Shown in pieces: positions 28,294 to 38,664 of a stretch of DNA of 64,000 nucleotides. How positions within the stretch are numbered: position 1 is the stretch's first letter; each line of letters begins with the position of its first letter. The stretch is from contig CBDHEY010000002.1 in assembly GCA_965262305.1 (NCBI GenBank), positions 1,426,001-1,490,000 of the forward strand. The letters run 5' to 3'. The stretch comes from CBDHEY01 sp965262305. GTDB lineage: Bacteria; Pseudomonadota; Gammaproteobacteria; Pseudomonadales; Cellvibrionaceae. The position numbers were made by a program, and so were the translations under genes. The notes under the pieces are model-generated. The model was not told the DNA's origin, did not search any database, and was given only the letters and a program-made list of their open reading frames with translations.

Positions 28294-28824
28294 TCATTGA
28301 CTCACTCTTGTATGTCGTCTTTGCTTACGTTTTTTCCATTTTCTAATAACATTCCAGCGCCAGAACCATTGAGTACAAACGTATCCCATACAACCAAAAA
28401 GTAAACCCGATAATACACAGCCCAACAAAAATGGTTGCCATATGGCAAGGAATTCTGTTTGCCACCATGACCAGGAAAGCTCAAAGGATAAATCTCTTGG
28501 GGGCAGTTGCATTATTCTTGCGCCCAATTTGTATGTTCCATAGTAGATAAAAATAAAAGTAAAAGGATTGGTAATAAACACCAGACTCACCGCGATTGGG
28601 AGGTTACAACGAAAATAAAACGCGCCAAGTGCCGCTAGAAAAATTTGTCCAGGAAATGGCATAAAAGCCAAAAAAAGACCAATAAAGAAGGCAACCGATG
28701 TTGAATGTCGATTAAGGTGGAACAAATTTGGGTCGTGCAAAAGATCTCCCATAAATTTTAGGGAGTCATGTTCACGAATTGTCTTAGGGTCTGGGATCCA
28801 GCGCTCTAATAGCTTACGCGGCAT
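28294..28824 (-). CDS. DUF2062 membrane protein
   Basis: 176 residues. The conserved block RHSTSVAFFIGLFLAFMPFPGQ and the NPFTFIFIYYGTYKLG segment define DUF2062; three hydrophobic stretches suggest an inner-membrane protein. Function unknown, but this family commonly sits directly upstream of comEC in gammaproteobacteria, which is the case here (divergent). Confidence 0.85.
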   Translation of the reverse strand: MPRKLLERWIPDPKTIREHDSLKFMGDLLHDPNLFHLNRHSTSVAFFIGLFLAFMPFPGQIFLAALGAFYFRCNLPIAVSLVFITNPFTFIFIYYGTYKLGARIMQLPPRDLSFELSWSWWQTEFLAIWQPFLLGCVLSGLLFGCMGYVCTQWFWRWNVIRKWKKRKQRRHTRVSQ

Positions 28825-29072
28825 GAGATGCGAGTATCGAATCTAAATTTGGGCGGCCATTATGCCACTGATTCTTCGTTTTTCCATATTTTAGCGAGGT
28901 TTTTTATGTATTTTTAGTTCATGTAAATTTTTTGTTGAAAAAAACGTCAAATGCACGATAAAATTCTCTGGAAGACTGCTCTATAAAAGTAGGATTTGTT
29001 AAGGATAAGCCGGTTGCTCAAGGATACTCGTAGCCAGCTTTATTTAGGGAGCTTAATTTAGAAAGGAATCTT

Positions 29073-31388
29073 GTGTTATTAAACGTCCCAGCCCTGTTGG
29101 GCTTTCTTGCTGGAATGGTCGTTCCAGTTTTTTCATACAGCTTCTCAATTTTTGATTGGGTGATAATTCTACTATCACTATGTGTTAGCTTTTATTTTGT
29201 TAAGCGAAAAGCTTATTTCGTTATTTTAAGTCTTGCAGGTGTTTTGATTTCAAGTATCCATTTGAATTTGAAGTTAGCTAATCAACTGCCAGAAGAGCTG
29301 GAAAATAAACCTTTTTCGATACAAGCAAAAGTCGTTGATCTACCTAAAATTTCTGAGTTATCCGCGAGTTTCTATGTTTTGGTCGAAGGAGTAAATAAGA
29401 GTAATGCCGAACATCTACTTAGCAAAAAACTCCGACTTTCTTGGCGCGGTGGACATATCATTTATCCTGGCCAAACGCTAAATATACATGTTAAGTTAAA
29501 ACGCCCCAGGGGTTTTGCTAATCCGAATGGTTTTGATTATCAATTATGGTTATTACAAAATAAGGTGTATGCCACTGGATACGTATTTAAATCAGACGGA
29601 AAAATCAAAGAGAATGGTCTAGGAAAAAATACACTAAACCGCTCTATGGATGCTACCCGTTTTTCAATTGCGTCTTACTTAGATTCTTTGCAATTAAAAC
29701 ATGTCGGAGTGATTAAAGCCCTTTTATTGGGAGATAAAAACAGTATTTCCGATGACCAGTGGACCCAATTCAATAGAACGGGAACCGTTCATTTGATGGC
29801 GATATCGGGTCTGCATGTGGGTTTAGTTGCGGGGTTGGCGTTTTTTTTCGGGCGAGTTATAGCACCGTTTTTTACTGGTTTTTCGTACTTTCTAATCCGA
29901 TTTTTTCCCGTTATAACCAGTGTTGTATTTTCATCGTTTTACGCATTTCTTGCCGGTTTTTCTGTGCCGACGCAAAGAGCCCTTATTTTTGTTCTACTTT
30001 TTTCCATTGCTTATTTAAAAAATTGGCGAATATCGATATTTCATGTGATTTTACTTACAATTGTTTTGGTGGTTTTAATGGATCCGCTTGCATTGATGCA
30101 ACAGGGTTTTTGGCTAAGTTTTTTAGCTGTTCTGATTTTGTCGCTAAGTTTTGCCAATCGGTTAGGAAAACAATCCACTATAGAGTCTTTAATTTATGCG
30201 CAGTTTGGAATATTTTTTTGTTTAGCAATTCCTCTTGCAGCGCTTGGAATTTACAGCAGCTTATTATCACCTTTAGTCAATTTGGTTATGATCCCACTCT
30301 TTTCATTTGTGATAATTCCACTACTTTTCATTTCAAGTATTTTAATCTTGGTGTTTGAGCCCATAGGGAAAGGACTTTTTCAAATATTAGATTTTCTACT
30401 AATTGAGACTATGGAAGGTCTGCGATGGGCTTCAGAGTTTTCTTTTTTGCTTGAATTAAAAGTCTATCCAAATATACCAGTAATCATATTCGCTTCTGTA
30501 GGCGCAATTTTAATATTGTTGCCAAAAATTTTAAGTATGCGAATACTGGGTTTTTGTTTTTTATTAGCCGCTATATCGCTAGGTTTCGGAAAAAAGGAAA
30601 ATACATTTTCTCTTAGCGTGTTAGATGTTGGGCAGGGCTTGTCCATCGCGGTTACTTCTGAAAGTAAAAATATGGTTTATGACTTAGGTGCAAAATACAG
30701 TAAAAATTTTGATTTAGGTAAAATGGTGGTTGCGCCTTATCTTTCCACTCAAGGTGTGGAACATATTGATATGCTTGTTGTTAGCCATGGTGATAATGAT
30801 CATATTGGCGGATTTAGATCTGTTGCAAATGATTTTTCAATAAAAAAACTTGTCGCGCAAAAATTGCAAAAAGAGACAGCATCTCATTCCCATATTTGGG
30901 AAAAATGCGATGGCTCTCGGGGCCAACTTGGTGGTTTCCATTACACGTTCTTGTGGCCAAATAAAAGTATTTCAAACAACTACTACAATAAAAATGAAAA
31001 CAATGAATCTTGTGTTTTATTGATTGAATATAAAGGAATTAAGGTTCTATTACTCGGTGATATCGAAGATGACGTGGAAAAAATCTTGCTAAGAAATGGC
31101 TTGATTCCACCTGACATATTTTTAGTTGTTGCGGCACACCATGGTAGTTTAACTTCCTCATCGGCATCACTCGTTCGTCATTTAAATGCCAAGCACGTGA
31201 TTTTTAGCTCGGGATACAAAAACAGATACAATCACCCACACCCAAAAGTTGTAAAACGCTTCGAAGCTGTAGGCGCTAGAATTTGGCAAACTTCTGTTCA
31301 AGGAGCGATTTCACTTGAAATCGATCAATCTGGAAAAACACGTATATGGTCTTACCGTGATCAAACGGCCAAACCCTGGTATGACTAA
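29073..31388 (+). CDS. comEC: ComEC/Rec2 DNA-uptake channel protein
   Basis: 771 residues, GTG start after AAAGGA. Order: N-terminal helices and an OB-like DUF4131 region (about 1-190), the competence membrane domain (about 205-490, with MAISGLHVGLVAG), and a C-terminal metallo-beta-lactamase domain with VVSHGDNDHIGG (about 565-576) and AAHHGS. ComEC carries single-stranded DNA across the inner membrane during transformation. Confidence 0.93.
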   Translation: MLLNVPALLGFLAGMVVPVFSYSFSIFDWVIILLSLCVSFYFVKRKAYFVILSLAGVLISSIHLNLKLANQLPEELENKPFSIQAKVVDLPKISELSASFYVLVEGVNKSNAEHLLSKKLRLSWRGGHIIYPGQTLNIHVKLKRPRGFANPNGFDYQLWLLQNKVYATGYVFKSDGKIKENGLGKNTLNRSMDATRFSIASYLDSLQLKHVGVIKALLLGDKNSISDDQWTQFNRTGTVHLMAISGLHVGLVAGLAFFFGRVIAPFFTGFSYFLIRFFPVITSVVFSSFYAFLAGFSVPTQRALIFVLLFSIAYLKNWRISIFHVILLTIVLVVLMDPLALMQQGFWLSFLAVLILSLSFANRLGKQSTIESLIYAQFGIFFCLAIPLAALGIYSSLLSPLVNLVMIPLFSFVIIPLLFISSILILVFEPIGKGLFQILDFLLIETMEGLRWASEFSFLLELKVYPNIPVIIFASVGAILILLPKILSMRILGFCFLLAAISLGFGKKENTFSLSVLDVGQGLSIAVTSESKNMVYDLGAKYSKNFDLGKMVVAPYLSTQGVEHIDMLVVSHGDNDHIGGFRSVANDFSIKKLVAQKLQKETASHSHIWEKCDGSRGQLGGFHYTFLWPNKSISNNYYNKNENNESCVLLIEYKGIKVLLLGDIEDDVEKILLRNGLIPPDIFLVVAAHHGSLTSSSASLVRHLNAKHVIFSSGYKNRYNHPHPKVVKRFEAVGARIWQTSVQGAISLEIDQSGKTRIWSYRDQTAKPWYD

Positions 31389-31471
31389 GATGGTCACTTT
31401 TCCTTAGATGTTATTTATTGATAAACAATTATTACGCATATATCTTGGTATTTAGGTATTATTACTTATTG

Positions 31472-31499
31472 AAAAGGTCTGCTTGAGGCAGGCCTTTTT
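31472..31499 (+). terminator. Rho-independent terminator after comEC
   Basis: Stem AAAGGTCTGC pairs with GCAGGCCTTT (one G-T pair) across a 5-base loop and is followed by T residues. It lies about 90 bases after the comEC stop and before the GAGGAG-GTG start of exbB, so comEC and exbB are probably separate units. Confidence 0.7.
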
Positions 31500-31540
31500 G
31501 ATTGTTGATTAAAATTTATTCTAATAAAGAGGAGTAGCAC

Positions 31541-32167
31541 GTGCTTGAAATTGTCGCTTCTGGCGGGTGGTTAATGTTTCCGATCATCCTTTGCTCTATT
31601 GCCGTTGTGGCCATATGTGTGGAGCGCTACTGGACACTAGATCCAGGTAAAATTGCGCCAAAAAACCAACTTGGTCAAGTATGGAGCTGGATTCAAGATA
31701 ATGATTTAGACAGTGAAAAGCTTAAGAAGCTTCGAAAAAGCTCAATGTTGGGCAGAATTTTGGCGGCAGGCTTGAGTAACTCAAGACATGGTCGTGATGT
31801 GATGAAAGATAGCATTCAAGAAGCGGCAAGTCAGGTGATTCATGAGATGGAGCGATTTTTGGGGGTACTTGGTACTATCGCAGCTATTGCACCATTATTA
31901 GGGCTACTAGGGACGGTTATTGGGATGATCAAAGTTTTTACCGCGTTAAATCTCCAAGGTGCCGGAAATGCCGGTGTTTTGGCGGGTGGTATTTCTGAAG
32001 CACTCATCACAACCGCTGCTGGATTAACGGTAGCTATTCCGGCAATGATAGCTCATCGTTTTTTTACTCGGCGTGTCGATACGCTGGTGGTTACGATGGA
32101 GCAAGAGTCAGTGAAACTTGTTGACGCATTGCATAGCGATCGACGTGTCGATCTAAAAACGCGATAA
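31541..32167 (+). CDS. exbB: ExbB/TolQ/MotA family proton channel
   Basis: 208 residues with three transmembrane helices; GLLGTVIGMIKVF is the conserved channel block (about 125-137) and GISEALITTAAGLTVAIPA the third helix. Together with the next gene it makes a proton-driven motor. The comEC-exbB-exbD-lpxK placement marks the variant found next to the lipid A genes in many gammaproteobacteria, whose partner (TonB-like or other) is unclear. Confidence 0.88.
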   Translation: MLEIVASGGWLMFPIILCSIAVVAICVERYWTLDPGKIAPKNQLGQVWSWIQDNDLDSEKLKKLRKSSMLGRILAAGLSNSRHGRDVMKDSIQEAASQVIHEMERFLGVLGTIAAIAPLLGLLGTVIGMIKVFTALNLQGAGNAGVLAGGISEALITTAAGLTVAIPAMIAHRFFTRRVDTLVVTMEQESVKLVDALHSDRRVDLKTR

Positions 32168-32186
32168 CTCGGCGACGTAACTGATC

Positions 32187-32612
32187 ATGCAATTTAAAAG
32201 GCAATCTAAAGCAGAAGAAGGGGTAAACTTAACGCCCTTAATTGATGTCGTTTTTTTATTACTGATTTTTTTTATGGTGTCTACTACTTTCACAAAAGAG
32301 AGCCACCTAGAAATAGATCTACCTAAGTCTGACGGCGATTTACAACCTAATGCGATAAAGCAAATTGAGGTTGTCGTGAATTCACAAGGTAATTATTCGG
32401 TTAATGGTAAGGCTTTGGTCGACAACGAGCCAGAAACTTTACGGCGTGCAATCGACAAAGAGTCAAACGGAGATAAAACGCTTCCGTTCTTAATTACTGG
32501 AGATTCTAACGCGTCTTACCAATCTATTGTAACGGTAATGAATTTGGCGGGGCAGCTTGGCTATGCCAACTTAAGCATGACGACAAAAACACCTTCTCAA
32601 AATCAAAATTAA
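32187..32612 (+). CDS. exbD: ExbD/TolR family protein
   Basis: 141 residues: cytoplasmic start, VNLTPLIDVVFLLLIFFMVS transmembrane helix with the proton-carrying Asp (Asp24 or so), then a periplasmic domain. It forms the energising complex with the ExbB-like protein. The stop codon shares a base with the lpxK start. Confidence 0.9.
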   Translation: MQFKRQSKAEEGVNLTPLIDVVFLLLIFFMVSTTFTKESHLEIDLPKSDGDLQPNAIKQIEVVVNSQGNYSVNGKALVDNEPETLRRAIDKESNGDKTLPFLITGDSNASYQSIVTVMNLAGQLGYANLSMTTKTPSQNQN

Positions 32613-33613
32613 TGTTAAAAAAATTTATTGAGACAAGATGGTATCGTCAAACACCGGGCCTACTAAATTGCCTTATTCCCTTTGAAATACTTTTTTTATG
32701 GTTGAGTCGTAAGCGAAAAGAAAAGCAGATTAAAGATCGTATAAAATTAGATGTCCCGGTTCTTGTTGTAGGAAACATTAATGTCGGTGGTACGGGTAAA
32801 ACACCTTTGATAATTGATTTGACTCTAAGATTACAAAAGGAAGGTTTGAAACCTGGAGTGATCTCAAAAGGATATGGTCGTAGTAGCGAAGATACAATTG
32901 TAGTTAGCAGTGACTCCACGTCCGAAGAAGTCGGTGATGAGCCTCTTTTAATTTATAGCCTTACTCGAGTTCCCGTAGTGGTATCGAAAACTCGAATTGA
33001 AGCTGCAAAAGAACTTGTTGATAATTTTGACTGCGATTTAATTATTTGTGACGATGGTTTACAAGATTATAGCTTTTATCATGATATTGAATGGGTGGTT
33101 ATTGATGGTTGGCGTAATCTCGGCAATGGTCGAGCACTTCCTGTTGGGCCGTTGAGAGAATTACCGGATCGCCTTAAAAACACTGATCGTGTAATTTTAA
33201 ACGGTGGAGATGATTGCTATTCTTACGAAACACCATCACTAACAAAAGTAGCAATAAAACCAAGGTCTTTTACAAATTTATACACTGGAAAAAATGCTCC
33301 CTTAGATATTTTTAATTCAAAAACAAAAATCATTGCTATAGCAGGAATAGGAAATCCACAGAAATTTTATCGAACACTAAAATCTCTTCAGCTATCATTT
33401 GAATCCAGAGACTTTCCTGATCATCATAAATTTAAAGACGCTGATTTTAGCGACATAGAGTCAAACATTGTTATTATGACAGCAAAAGATGCCGTGAAAT
33501 GCCGCGGTTTTGCAAAAGAGAATTGGTGGCAGCTCGATATCGAAATGGAACTTCCTAATCAATTAATTCTAGATTTACGAGAACAAGTAAATGCAATTAC
33601 AAACTCAATTTAA
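32612..33613 (+). CDS. lpxK: Tetraacyldisaccharide 4'-kinase LpxK
   Basis: 333 residues with an N-terminal hydrophobic patch for membrane contact and the P-loop GNINVGGTGKTP (about 53-64), then ISKGYGR and DDGLQDYSF. LpxK phosphorylates the lipid A disaccharide at the 4' position. The msbA flippase gene that often precedes it is absent here. Confidence 0.93.
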   Translation: MLKKFIETRWYRQTPGLLNCLIPFEILFLWLSRKRKEKQIKDRIKLDVPVLVVGNINVGGTGKTPLIIDLTLRLQKEGLKPGVISKGYGRSSEDTIVVSSDSTSEEVGDEPLLIYSLTRVPVVVSKTRIEAAKELVDNFDCDLIICDDGLQDYSFYHDIEWVVIDGWRNLGNGRALPVGPLRELPDRLKNTDRVILNGGDDCYSYETPSLTKVAIKPRSFTNLYTGKNAPLDIFNSKTKIIAIAGIGNPQKFYRTLKSLQLSFESRDFPDHHKFKDADFSDIESNIVIMTAKDAVKCRGFAKENWWQLDIEMELPNQLILDLREQVNAITNSI

Positions 33614-34364
33614 AGTTATTATTCCTGCTAGGTATGGATCGCAAAGATTACCTGGTAAACCTTTAGCGGATATTGCCGGTAAAACAATGGTTCAGCGGGT
33701 TTATGAGTGTGCTAAAAATAGTGCGGCGAATGAGGTTATTGTTGCAACGGATGACGAGAGAATCTTTGAGATCGTTGAATCTTTTGGTGGGCAGGTGTGC
33801 ATGACCTCTGAAAATCACGCGTCTGGAACAGATCGTCTTCAAGAAGTGGTGGCTAAGTTGGGTTATGCGGATGATGAAATTGTCGTGAACTTACAAGGTG
33901 ATGAACCTCTTATGCCGCCTGAAGTGATAAATCAGGTAGCTCAAAATCTCGCTGAGCATCATGATGCTGATGCTTCGACCTTAGCTGAGGAAATTTCAGA
34001 CCCATCTCAATTGTTTGACGAAAATGTTGTTAAGGTTGTATGTGATATTCGCGGAATCGCCTTGTATTTTTCACGCGCTCCGATTCCTTGGGAAAGACGT
34101 AAATATCAAGATCAAAATCATTACTCGGTTTTACCAAAGACTAATTTAGTAAACCGACATATCGGCATATATGGTTATCGAGTAAAACTACTCAATCAAT
34201 TTGTGACATGGGAAGAATCACCTATTGAAAATTTAGAAAAACTCGAACAATTGAGAATTCTATACAATGGTTGCCGAATTCATGTAGCGCAAGCTTGTCA
34301 AGATGTGCCTCCAGGGGTCGATACTCAAGAAGACTTAGATTCAATTATTAAACGATTTTCATAA
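33591..34364 (+). CDS. kdsB: 3-deoxy-manno-octulosonate cytidylyltransferase KdsB
   Basis: 257 residues: nucleotide-binding PARYGSQRLPGKPL near the start, VNLQGDEPLMPPE (about 101-113) and the downstream HIGIYGYR. KdsB activates Kdo as CMP-Kdo for the LPS core. Its start overlaps lpxK by 23 bases; the small Trm112-like gene often placed between them is missing. Confidence 0.94.
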   Translation: MQLQTQFKVIIPARYGSQRLPGKPLADIAGKTMVQRVYECAKNSAANEVIVATDDERIFEIVESFGGQVCMTSENHASGTDRLQEVVAKLGYADDEIVVNLQGDEPLMPPEVINQVAQNLAEHHDADASTLAEEISDPSQLFDENVVKVVCDIRGIALYFSRAPIPWERRKYQDQNHYSVLPKTNLVNRHIGIYGYRVKLLNQFVTWEESPIENLEKLEQLRILYNGCRIHVAQACQDVPPGVDTQEDLDSIIKRFS

Positions 34365-34415
34365 GTGCCTAGACTAGATAAAAATCACTAACCTAAATTA
34401 ATAGTTAAGAAGCAT

Positions 34416-34898
34416 ATGAACGAAATAAAAATATTATTTGTTTGTTTAGGAAATATTTGCCGTTCTCCAACTGCACATGGTTTTTTCCAGAAAATGGTTG
34501 AAGACGAAGGACTTCAAAAAAGAATCGTTGTCGATTCTGCTGGGACATCAAGTTGGCACATCGGTGAGCCGCCAGACTCTAGAACCGTCGCTACTGCTCA
34601 GTCGCGAGGCGTTGATTTATCCGCTTTACGCGGCAGGCAACTACAGAAATCTGATTTAGATGAATTCGATTATGTATTAGCAATGGATAAAGACAATCTT
34701 AGTAATATTGAACGATTCTGCTCTCCACAATCAAAAGCAAAGACTGGATTATTTCTATCTTACGCAAAAAATAGTGATCTTATTGAAGTTCCTGATCCAT
34801 ATCATGGAGGACAAGGGGGCTTTGACCATGTGTTTGATTTAGTCGTTGATGCATGTGAAGGGCTTATGGATCATCTGAGAAAAAAATACTCTTTATAG
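34416..34898 (+). CDS. Low-molecular-weight protein tyrosine phosphatase
   Basis: 160 residues. The CX5R catalytic loop is CLGNICRSPTA (about 10-20) and the general acid DPYHGG is near residue 129. Such phosphatases often regulate capsule or exopolysaccharide tyrosine kinases (Wzb-like), though in this gene order (kdsB-ptp-murB) no kinase is near. Its stop directly abuts murB. Confidence 0.9.
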   Translation: MNEIKILFVCLGNICRSPTAHGFFQKMVEDEGLQKRIVVDSAGTSSWHIGEPPDSRTVATAQSRGVDLSALRGRQLQKSDLDEFDYVLAMDKDNLSNIERFCSPQSKAKTGLFLSYAKNSDLIEVPDPYHGGQGGFDHVFDLVVDACEGLMDHLRKKYSL

Positions 34899-35912
34899 AT
34901 GGAAATAATTACCAATAAAGATCTGCAATCATTTAATACCATGGCGGTGCCATGTCATTCAGAATATTTTGTCAATGTATCGTCGATTGAAGATTTACAA
35001 GAAATATCCAGTTGGTTAAAGACAAAAAAGCTATCTTCATTAATACTGGGTGGTGGTAGTAATTTAATCCTGCCTGAATTTCTTAAAGGGTTAACAATTA
35101 AAAATTCCCTTATGGGGAAACGGATTGTTGAAGAAACATCAGACACAATTGTTATTGAATTTAATTCGGGAGAAAACTGGCACTCAGCTGTCGAATTCTG
35201 TGTTCACAATGGATATAACGGACTGGAAAATTTAGCACTGATCCCGGGCAGCGTAGGCGCTGCGCCAATACAAAATATTGGTGCCTATGGGTTAGAATTG
35301 GAGCATGTCTTCTTATCGCTCGATGCTTTTGATTTAGAATCTGAAAAAGTGGTCACCTTTTCAAAAACTGATTGTGAATTCGGTTACCGAGACAGTTTTT
35401 TTAAATCACCAGAGGCAAAAGGGTTTGTAATCCTTTGTGTAAAATTAAAATTAAGAAAAGATCATAAACCTAATATTGAATACCCGGCATTAAAAAACAG
35501 GTTCGAATCTAATACCTCAATTAGTTCGCTTGATGTATTTAATGAAGTCATAAAGGTTCGACAAGCTAAACTTCCAGACCCCAATCATATTCCAAATTGT
35601 GGTAGTTTTTTTAAAAACCCGATTATTAAAGAGAGTGAGTTTGTAAAACTAAAGGCGCACTTTACTGATATTCCCTATTATTCTCATGGAAAAGATTTGG
35701 TTAAAATTCCTGCAGCATGGTTGATTGATCAACTAGGCTGGAAAGGGAAAAGCCAATTCGGTGTCGGTGTGCACGCCAATCAAGCACTTGTCTTAGTAAA
35801 CCCTAATCGGCTGAATGCTGATAGAGTATTGGCTCTAGCAGAAAAAATAAAAGTAGATGTTAAGAAGAAATTTGCAATCTCGCTTGAAGAAGAGCCGATC
35901 ATATTACTTTAG
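34899..35912 (+). CDS. murB: UDP-N-acetylenolpyruvoylglucosamine reductase MurB (type I)
   Basis: 337 residues: FNTMAVPCHSEYF start, FAD-binding LGGGSNLIL (about 48-56), LIPGSVGAAPIQNIGAYG, and NCGSFFKNPI with the catalytic Ser. MurB makes UDP-MurNAc for peptidoglycan. It begins immediately after the phosphatase stop, so translation is likely coupled. Confidence 0.95.
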   Translation: MEIITNKDLQSFNTMAVPCHSEYFVNVSSIEDLQEISSWLKTKKLSSLILGGGSNLILPEFLKGLTIKNSLMGKRIVEETSDTIVIEFNSGENWHSAVEFCVHNGYNGLENLALIPGSVGAAPIQNIGAYGLELEHVFLSLDAFDLESEKVVTFSKTDCEFGYRDSFFKSPEAKGFVILCVKLKLRKDHKPNIEYPALKNRFESNTSISSLDVFNEVIKVRQAKLPDPNHIPNCGSFFKNPIIKESEFVKLKAHFTDIPYYSHGKDLVKIPAAWLIDQLGWKGKSQFGVGVHANQALVLVNPNRLNADRVLALAEKIKVDVKKKFAISLEEEPIILL

Positions 35913-36128
35913 CTATTCCTTGTTAATTGTTAGCATCTACTACTGTGGTTATTCTTGTGTACAAAGCACAGCTTTGGGCGTGTTCACCAGAAATAGACTA
36001 GGAAAGTATAGATATTAATGTTAAATTGTTATGGCTGACATGCAGGATTGGCATCGAAGCAAAGCGTCTAATTAGCTGGTTTAGTGCTACTCTACTTCGG
36101 GCGTTTTCACAGGAGGAATGAAATTTTG

Positions 36129-36779
36129 TTGACAAAAATTCTCGTAGCCGACGACCATGATTTGGTGCGCATGGGCATTGTTCGCATGTTGCAAGACGTT
36201 GCTGGGTTTGAGGTAATTGGAGAGGCTAAGACAGGTGAAGAAGCCATTAGTCTATCTCGTGAACTGAAACCTCATGTAGTATTGATGGATGTCAGAATGC
36301 CGGGAATTGGTGGATTGGAAGCTACCAGAAAAATCTTAGTCGCCTGTGAAGGTGTGCGAGTTATCGCGGTATCAGCCTTATCCGATGATATGTTCCCAGA
36401 ACGCTTAATTAAAGCTGGCGCAAGTGGCTACGTTACAAAAGATGCTGGATTTGATGACATAGTTAAAGCGGTTAATACAGTTTTAGCTGGTAATCTCTAT
36501 ATGAGCAGTGATATAGCCCAGCAACTGGCTTTGCGTAATTTCGCCCCAGAAAAAGATGGCTCCCCATTTGAGCAATTGTCTGAACGTGAACTACAAACAG
36601 CGATCATGATTGCAAATGGTTCGAAGGTACAGCAAATTGCCGATTCTTTTTGCGTTAGTCCAAAAACCGTGAACAGTTATCGATACCGTATTTTTGATAA
36701 GTTGGCGATTAACTCTGATGTTGAGTTAGCGTTACTTGCGGTAAAATATAAAATCATTGATGTAGATAGTCTTTCATAA
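36129..36779 (+). CDS. uvrY: GacA/UvrY-type response regulator
   Basis: About 217 residues. Receiver domain with ADDHD acidic pocket and phosphoacceptor in LMDVRMPG, and a C-terminal LuxR-type HTH (SERELQTAIMIANGSKVQQIADSFCVSPKTVNSYRYRI region). In its relatives it is activated by BarA/GacS and turns on CsrA-sequestering small RNAs. The TTG at 36129 is chosen because the product then begins MTKILVADDH as in the family and follows AGGAGG at 36111-36116; TTG at 36126 is also possible. uvrC follows 6 bases later. Confidence 0.9.
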   Translation: MTKILVADDHDLVRMGIVRMLQDVAGFEVIGEAKTGEEAISLSRELKPHVVLMDVRMPGIGGLEATRKILVACEGVRVIAVSALSDDMFPERLIKAGASGYVTKDAGFDDIVKAVNTVLAGNLYMSSDIAQQLALRNFAPEKDGSPFEQLSERELQTAIMIANGSKVQQIADSFCVSPKTVNSYRYRIFDKLAINSDVELALLAVKYKIIDVDSLS

Positions 36780-36785
36780 AGTTCA

Positions 36786-38618
36786 GTGTCTGAAGAGTCC
36801 AATTCAGTATTTGATTCAAAAACATTCTTAAAAAATCTTACGAGTCAGTCAGGCGTTTATCAAATGTATGCTGAGTCTGGAGATATTCTGTACGTTGGTA
36901 AAGCAAAAAATCTAAAAAACCGGGTGTCGAGTTATTTCCAGAAATCTGGACTCTCTCCCAAAACCCAAGCACTGGTTAAACGAATCCAACGTATTGATAT
37001 CACTGTTACGCCCAGCGAAGCAGAAGCCTTAGTGCTCGAACATAATTTAATCAAACAGCAAAAACCGCCGTTTAATATTCTACTAAGAGATGACAAGTCT
37101 TTTCCCTATATATTTGTGTCAACCGAAGACCGCCATCCGCGCCTTTCTTTTCATCGGGGCGCTAAAAAAAAGAAGGGTAGTTTTTTTGGACCTTATCCAA
37201 ACGCGGGCGCTGTGAGAGAGACTCTCAATTTCCTACAAAAGACGTTTGGTGTAAGGCAATGCGAAGACAGTGTTTATAAAAATCGCACTCGGCCTTGCCT
37301 TTTATATCAAATCAAACGCTGCAGTGGACCCTGTGTTGATGCCGTTGAAGACAATGATTATCAAAAAGATGTGTTAAATACCCAGTTGTTCCTCGAGGGA
37401 AAAAATCAAGAACTGTATTCATCCCTGGATAATGCAATGACCGAGGCTTCTACAGAATTAAATTTTGAAAAAGCAGCGGTTTTCCGCGACCAAATTGCAG
37501 CACTTAGGCAAGTTCAGGCTCAGCAAATAATTGAAAGCGGGCAAGGCAATATTGATGTTGTAGCCTGCGAAATTGAAGGTGGTCTTATTTGTGTTCATGC
37601 TCTCTATATAAGGCAAGGTCGAGTCATTGGTAGTAAAAGCTACCAGCCAAAAGATACGCTTGATCAAAATGAATCGCAGATATTAGAGACGTTCTTAATG
37701 CAAATTTATTTGGGCGAATCGTCGATGGATATACCATCCAATATCGTAGTGAGCCACCCGGTAGAAGAAGAACCTATTGTTTCCGCAATAGAATCGGTTA
37801 AATCCCATAAAGTCAAAATCACCTCATCAGTAAGAACTTATCGTGCAAAGTGGCTAGCCATGGCTATTGAAGCCGCGAGGCAAAATCTAAAAAATCAATT
37901 AAACAGTCGTTTTACACTCTTTCAGCGATTTGATTCTTTGAAAGAGTCTTTGAGCCTGGATGAATTACCACAGAGATTAGAATGTTTTGATATTAGCCAT
38001 AGCTCTGGAGAAAAAACGGTCGCATCCTGTGTGGTATTTGACCAAGGCGGGGCTGTGAAGTCAGATTACCGACGCTTTAACATTGAAGATATCAAAGCGG
38101 GTGATGACTATGCCGCTATGGAACAGGCCTTGAGTCGTCGATATACTCGCTTACAAAAAGAAGAAAAAAAATTGCCAGATATAATCTTAATCGATGGTGG
38201 TAAAGGCCAGTTGGGTGTTGCTAAAAGAGTAATGGCCGACCTGGGGTTAAGCAACCTCATGCTGGTCGGAGTCGCAAAGGGAACGACTCGTAAAGCTGGT
38301 TTTGAGACCTTAATTCTAGAAAATGGACAAGAAATCGTTTTAGAAAGCGATGATTCTGGATTACATCTTATCCAACAAATTAGAGACGAAGCCCATAGGT
38401 TTGCAGTCACGGGCCACAAACAAAGGCGAGACAAGAGTCGAAAAACTTCTACACTAGAAGAGATACCCGGAATTGGTGCTAATAGAAGACGGGAACTGCT
38501 GAAACACTTTGGCGGACTTCAAGAAGTAAAGCGCGCGAGTATTGATGATTTAGCAAAAGTACCATCAATCAGTAAAAAATTGGCTGAAGAGGTTTACACA
38601 TCCCTCCACAGCGAGTAA
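36786..38618 (+). CDS. uvrC: Excinuclease ABC subunit UvrC
   Basis: 610 residues, GTG start. GIY-YIG nuclease at the N-terminus (SGVYQMYAESGDILYVGKA, about 18-36), a central UVR motif, the RNase H-like second nuclease (LECFDISHSSGE; ILIDGGKGQL), and helix-hairpin-helix DNA binding at the end (EEIPGIGANRRRELLKHF). It makes both incisions in nucleotide excision repair. The uvrY-uvrC-pgsA order is conserved. Confidence 0.96.
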   Translation: MSEESNSVFDSKTFLKNLTSQSGVYQMYAESGDILYVGKAKNLKNRVSSYFQKSGLSPKTQALVKRIQRIDITVTPSEAEALVLEHNLIKQQKPPFNILLRDDKSFPYIFVSTEDRHPRLSFHRGAKKKKGSFFGPYPNAGAVRETLNFLQKTFGVRQCEDSVYKNRTRPCLLYQIKRCSGPCVDAVEDNDYQKDVLNTQLFLEGKNQELYSSLDNAMTEASTELNFEKAAVFRDQIAALRQVQAQQIIESGQGNIDVVACEIEGGLICVHALYIRQGRVIGSKSYQPKDTLDQNESQILETFLMQIYLGESSMDIPSNIVVSHPVEEEPIVSAIESVKSHKVKITSSVRTYRAKWLAMAIEAARQNLKNQLNSRFTLFQRFDSLKESLSLDELPQRLECFDISHSSGEKTVASCVVFDQGGAVKSDYRRFNIEDIKAGDDYAAMEQALSRRYTRLQKEEKKLPDIILIDGGKGQLGVAKRVMADLGLSNLMLVGVAKGTTRKAGFETLILENGQEIVLESDDSGLHLIQQIRDEAHRFAVTGHKQRRDKSRKTSTLEEIPGIGANRRRELLKHFGGLQEVKRASIDDLAKVPSISKKLAEEVYTSLHSE

Positions 38619-38664
38619 GTTGCACGCCGCGACATTCTACTAGCACCCTGAATAAGGCAAGTTT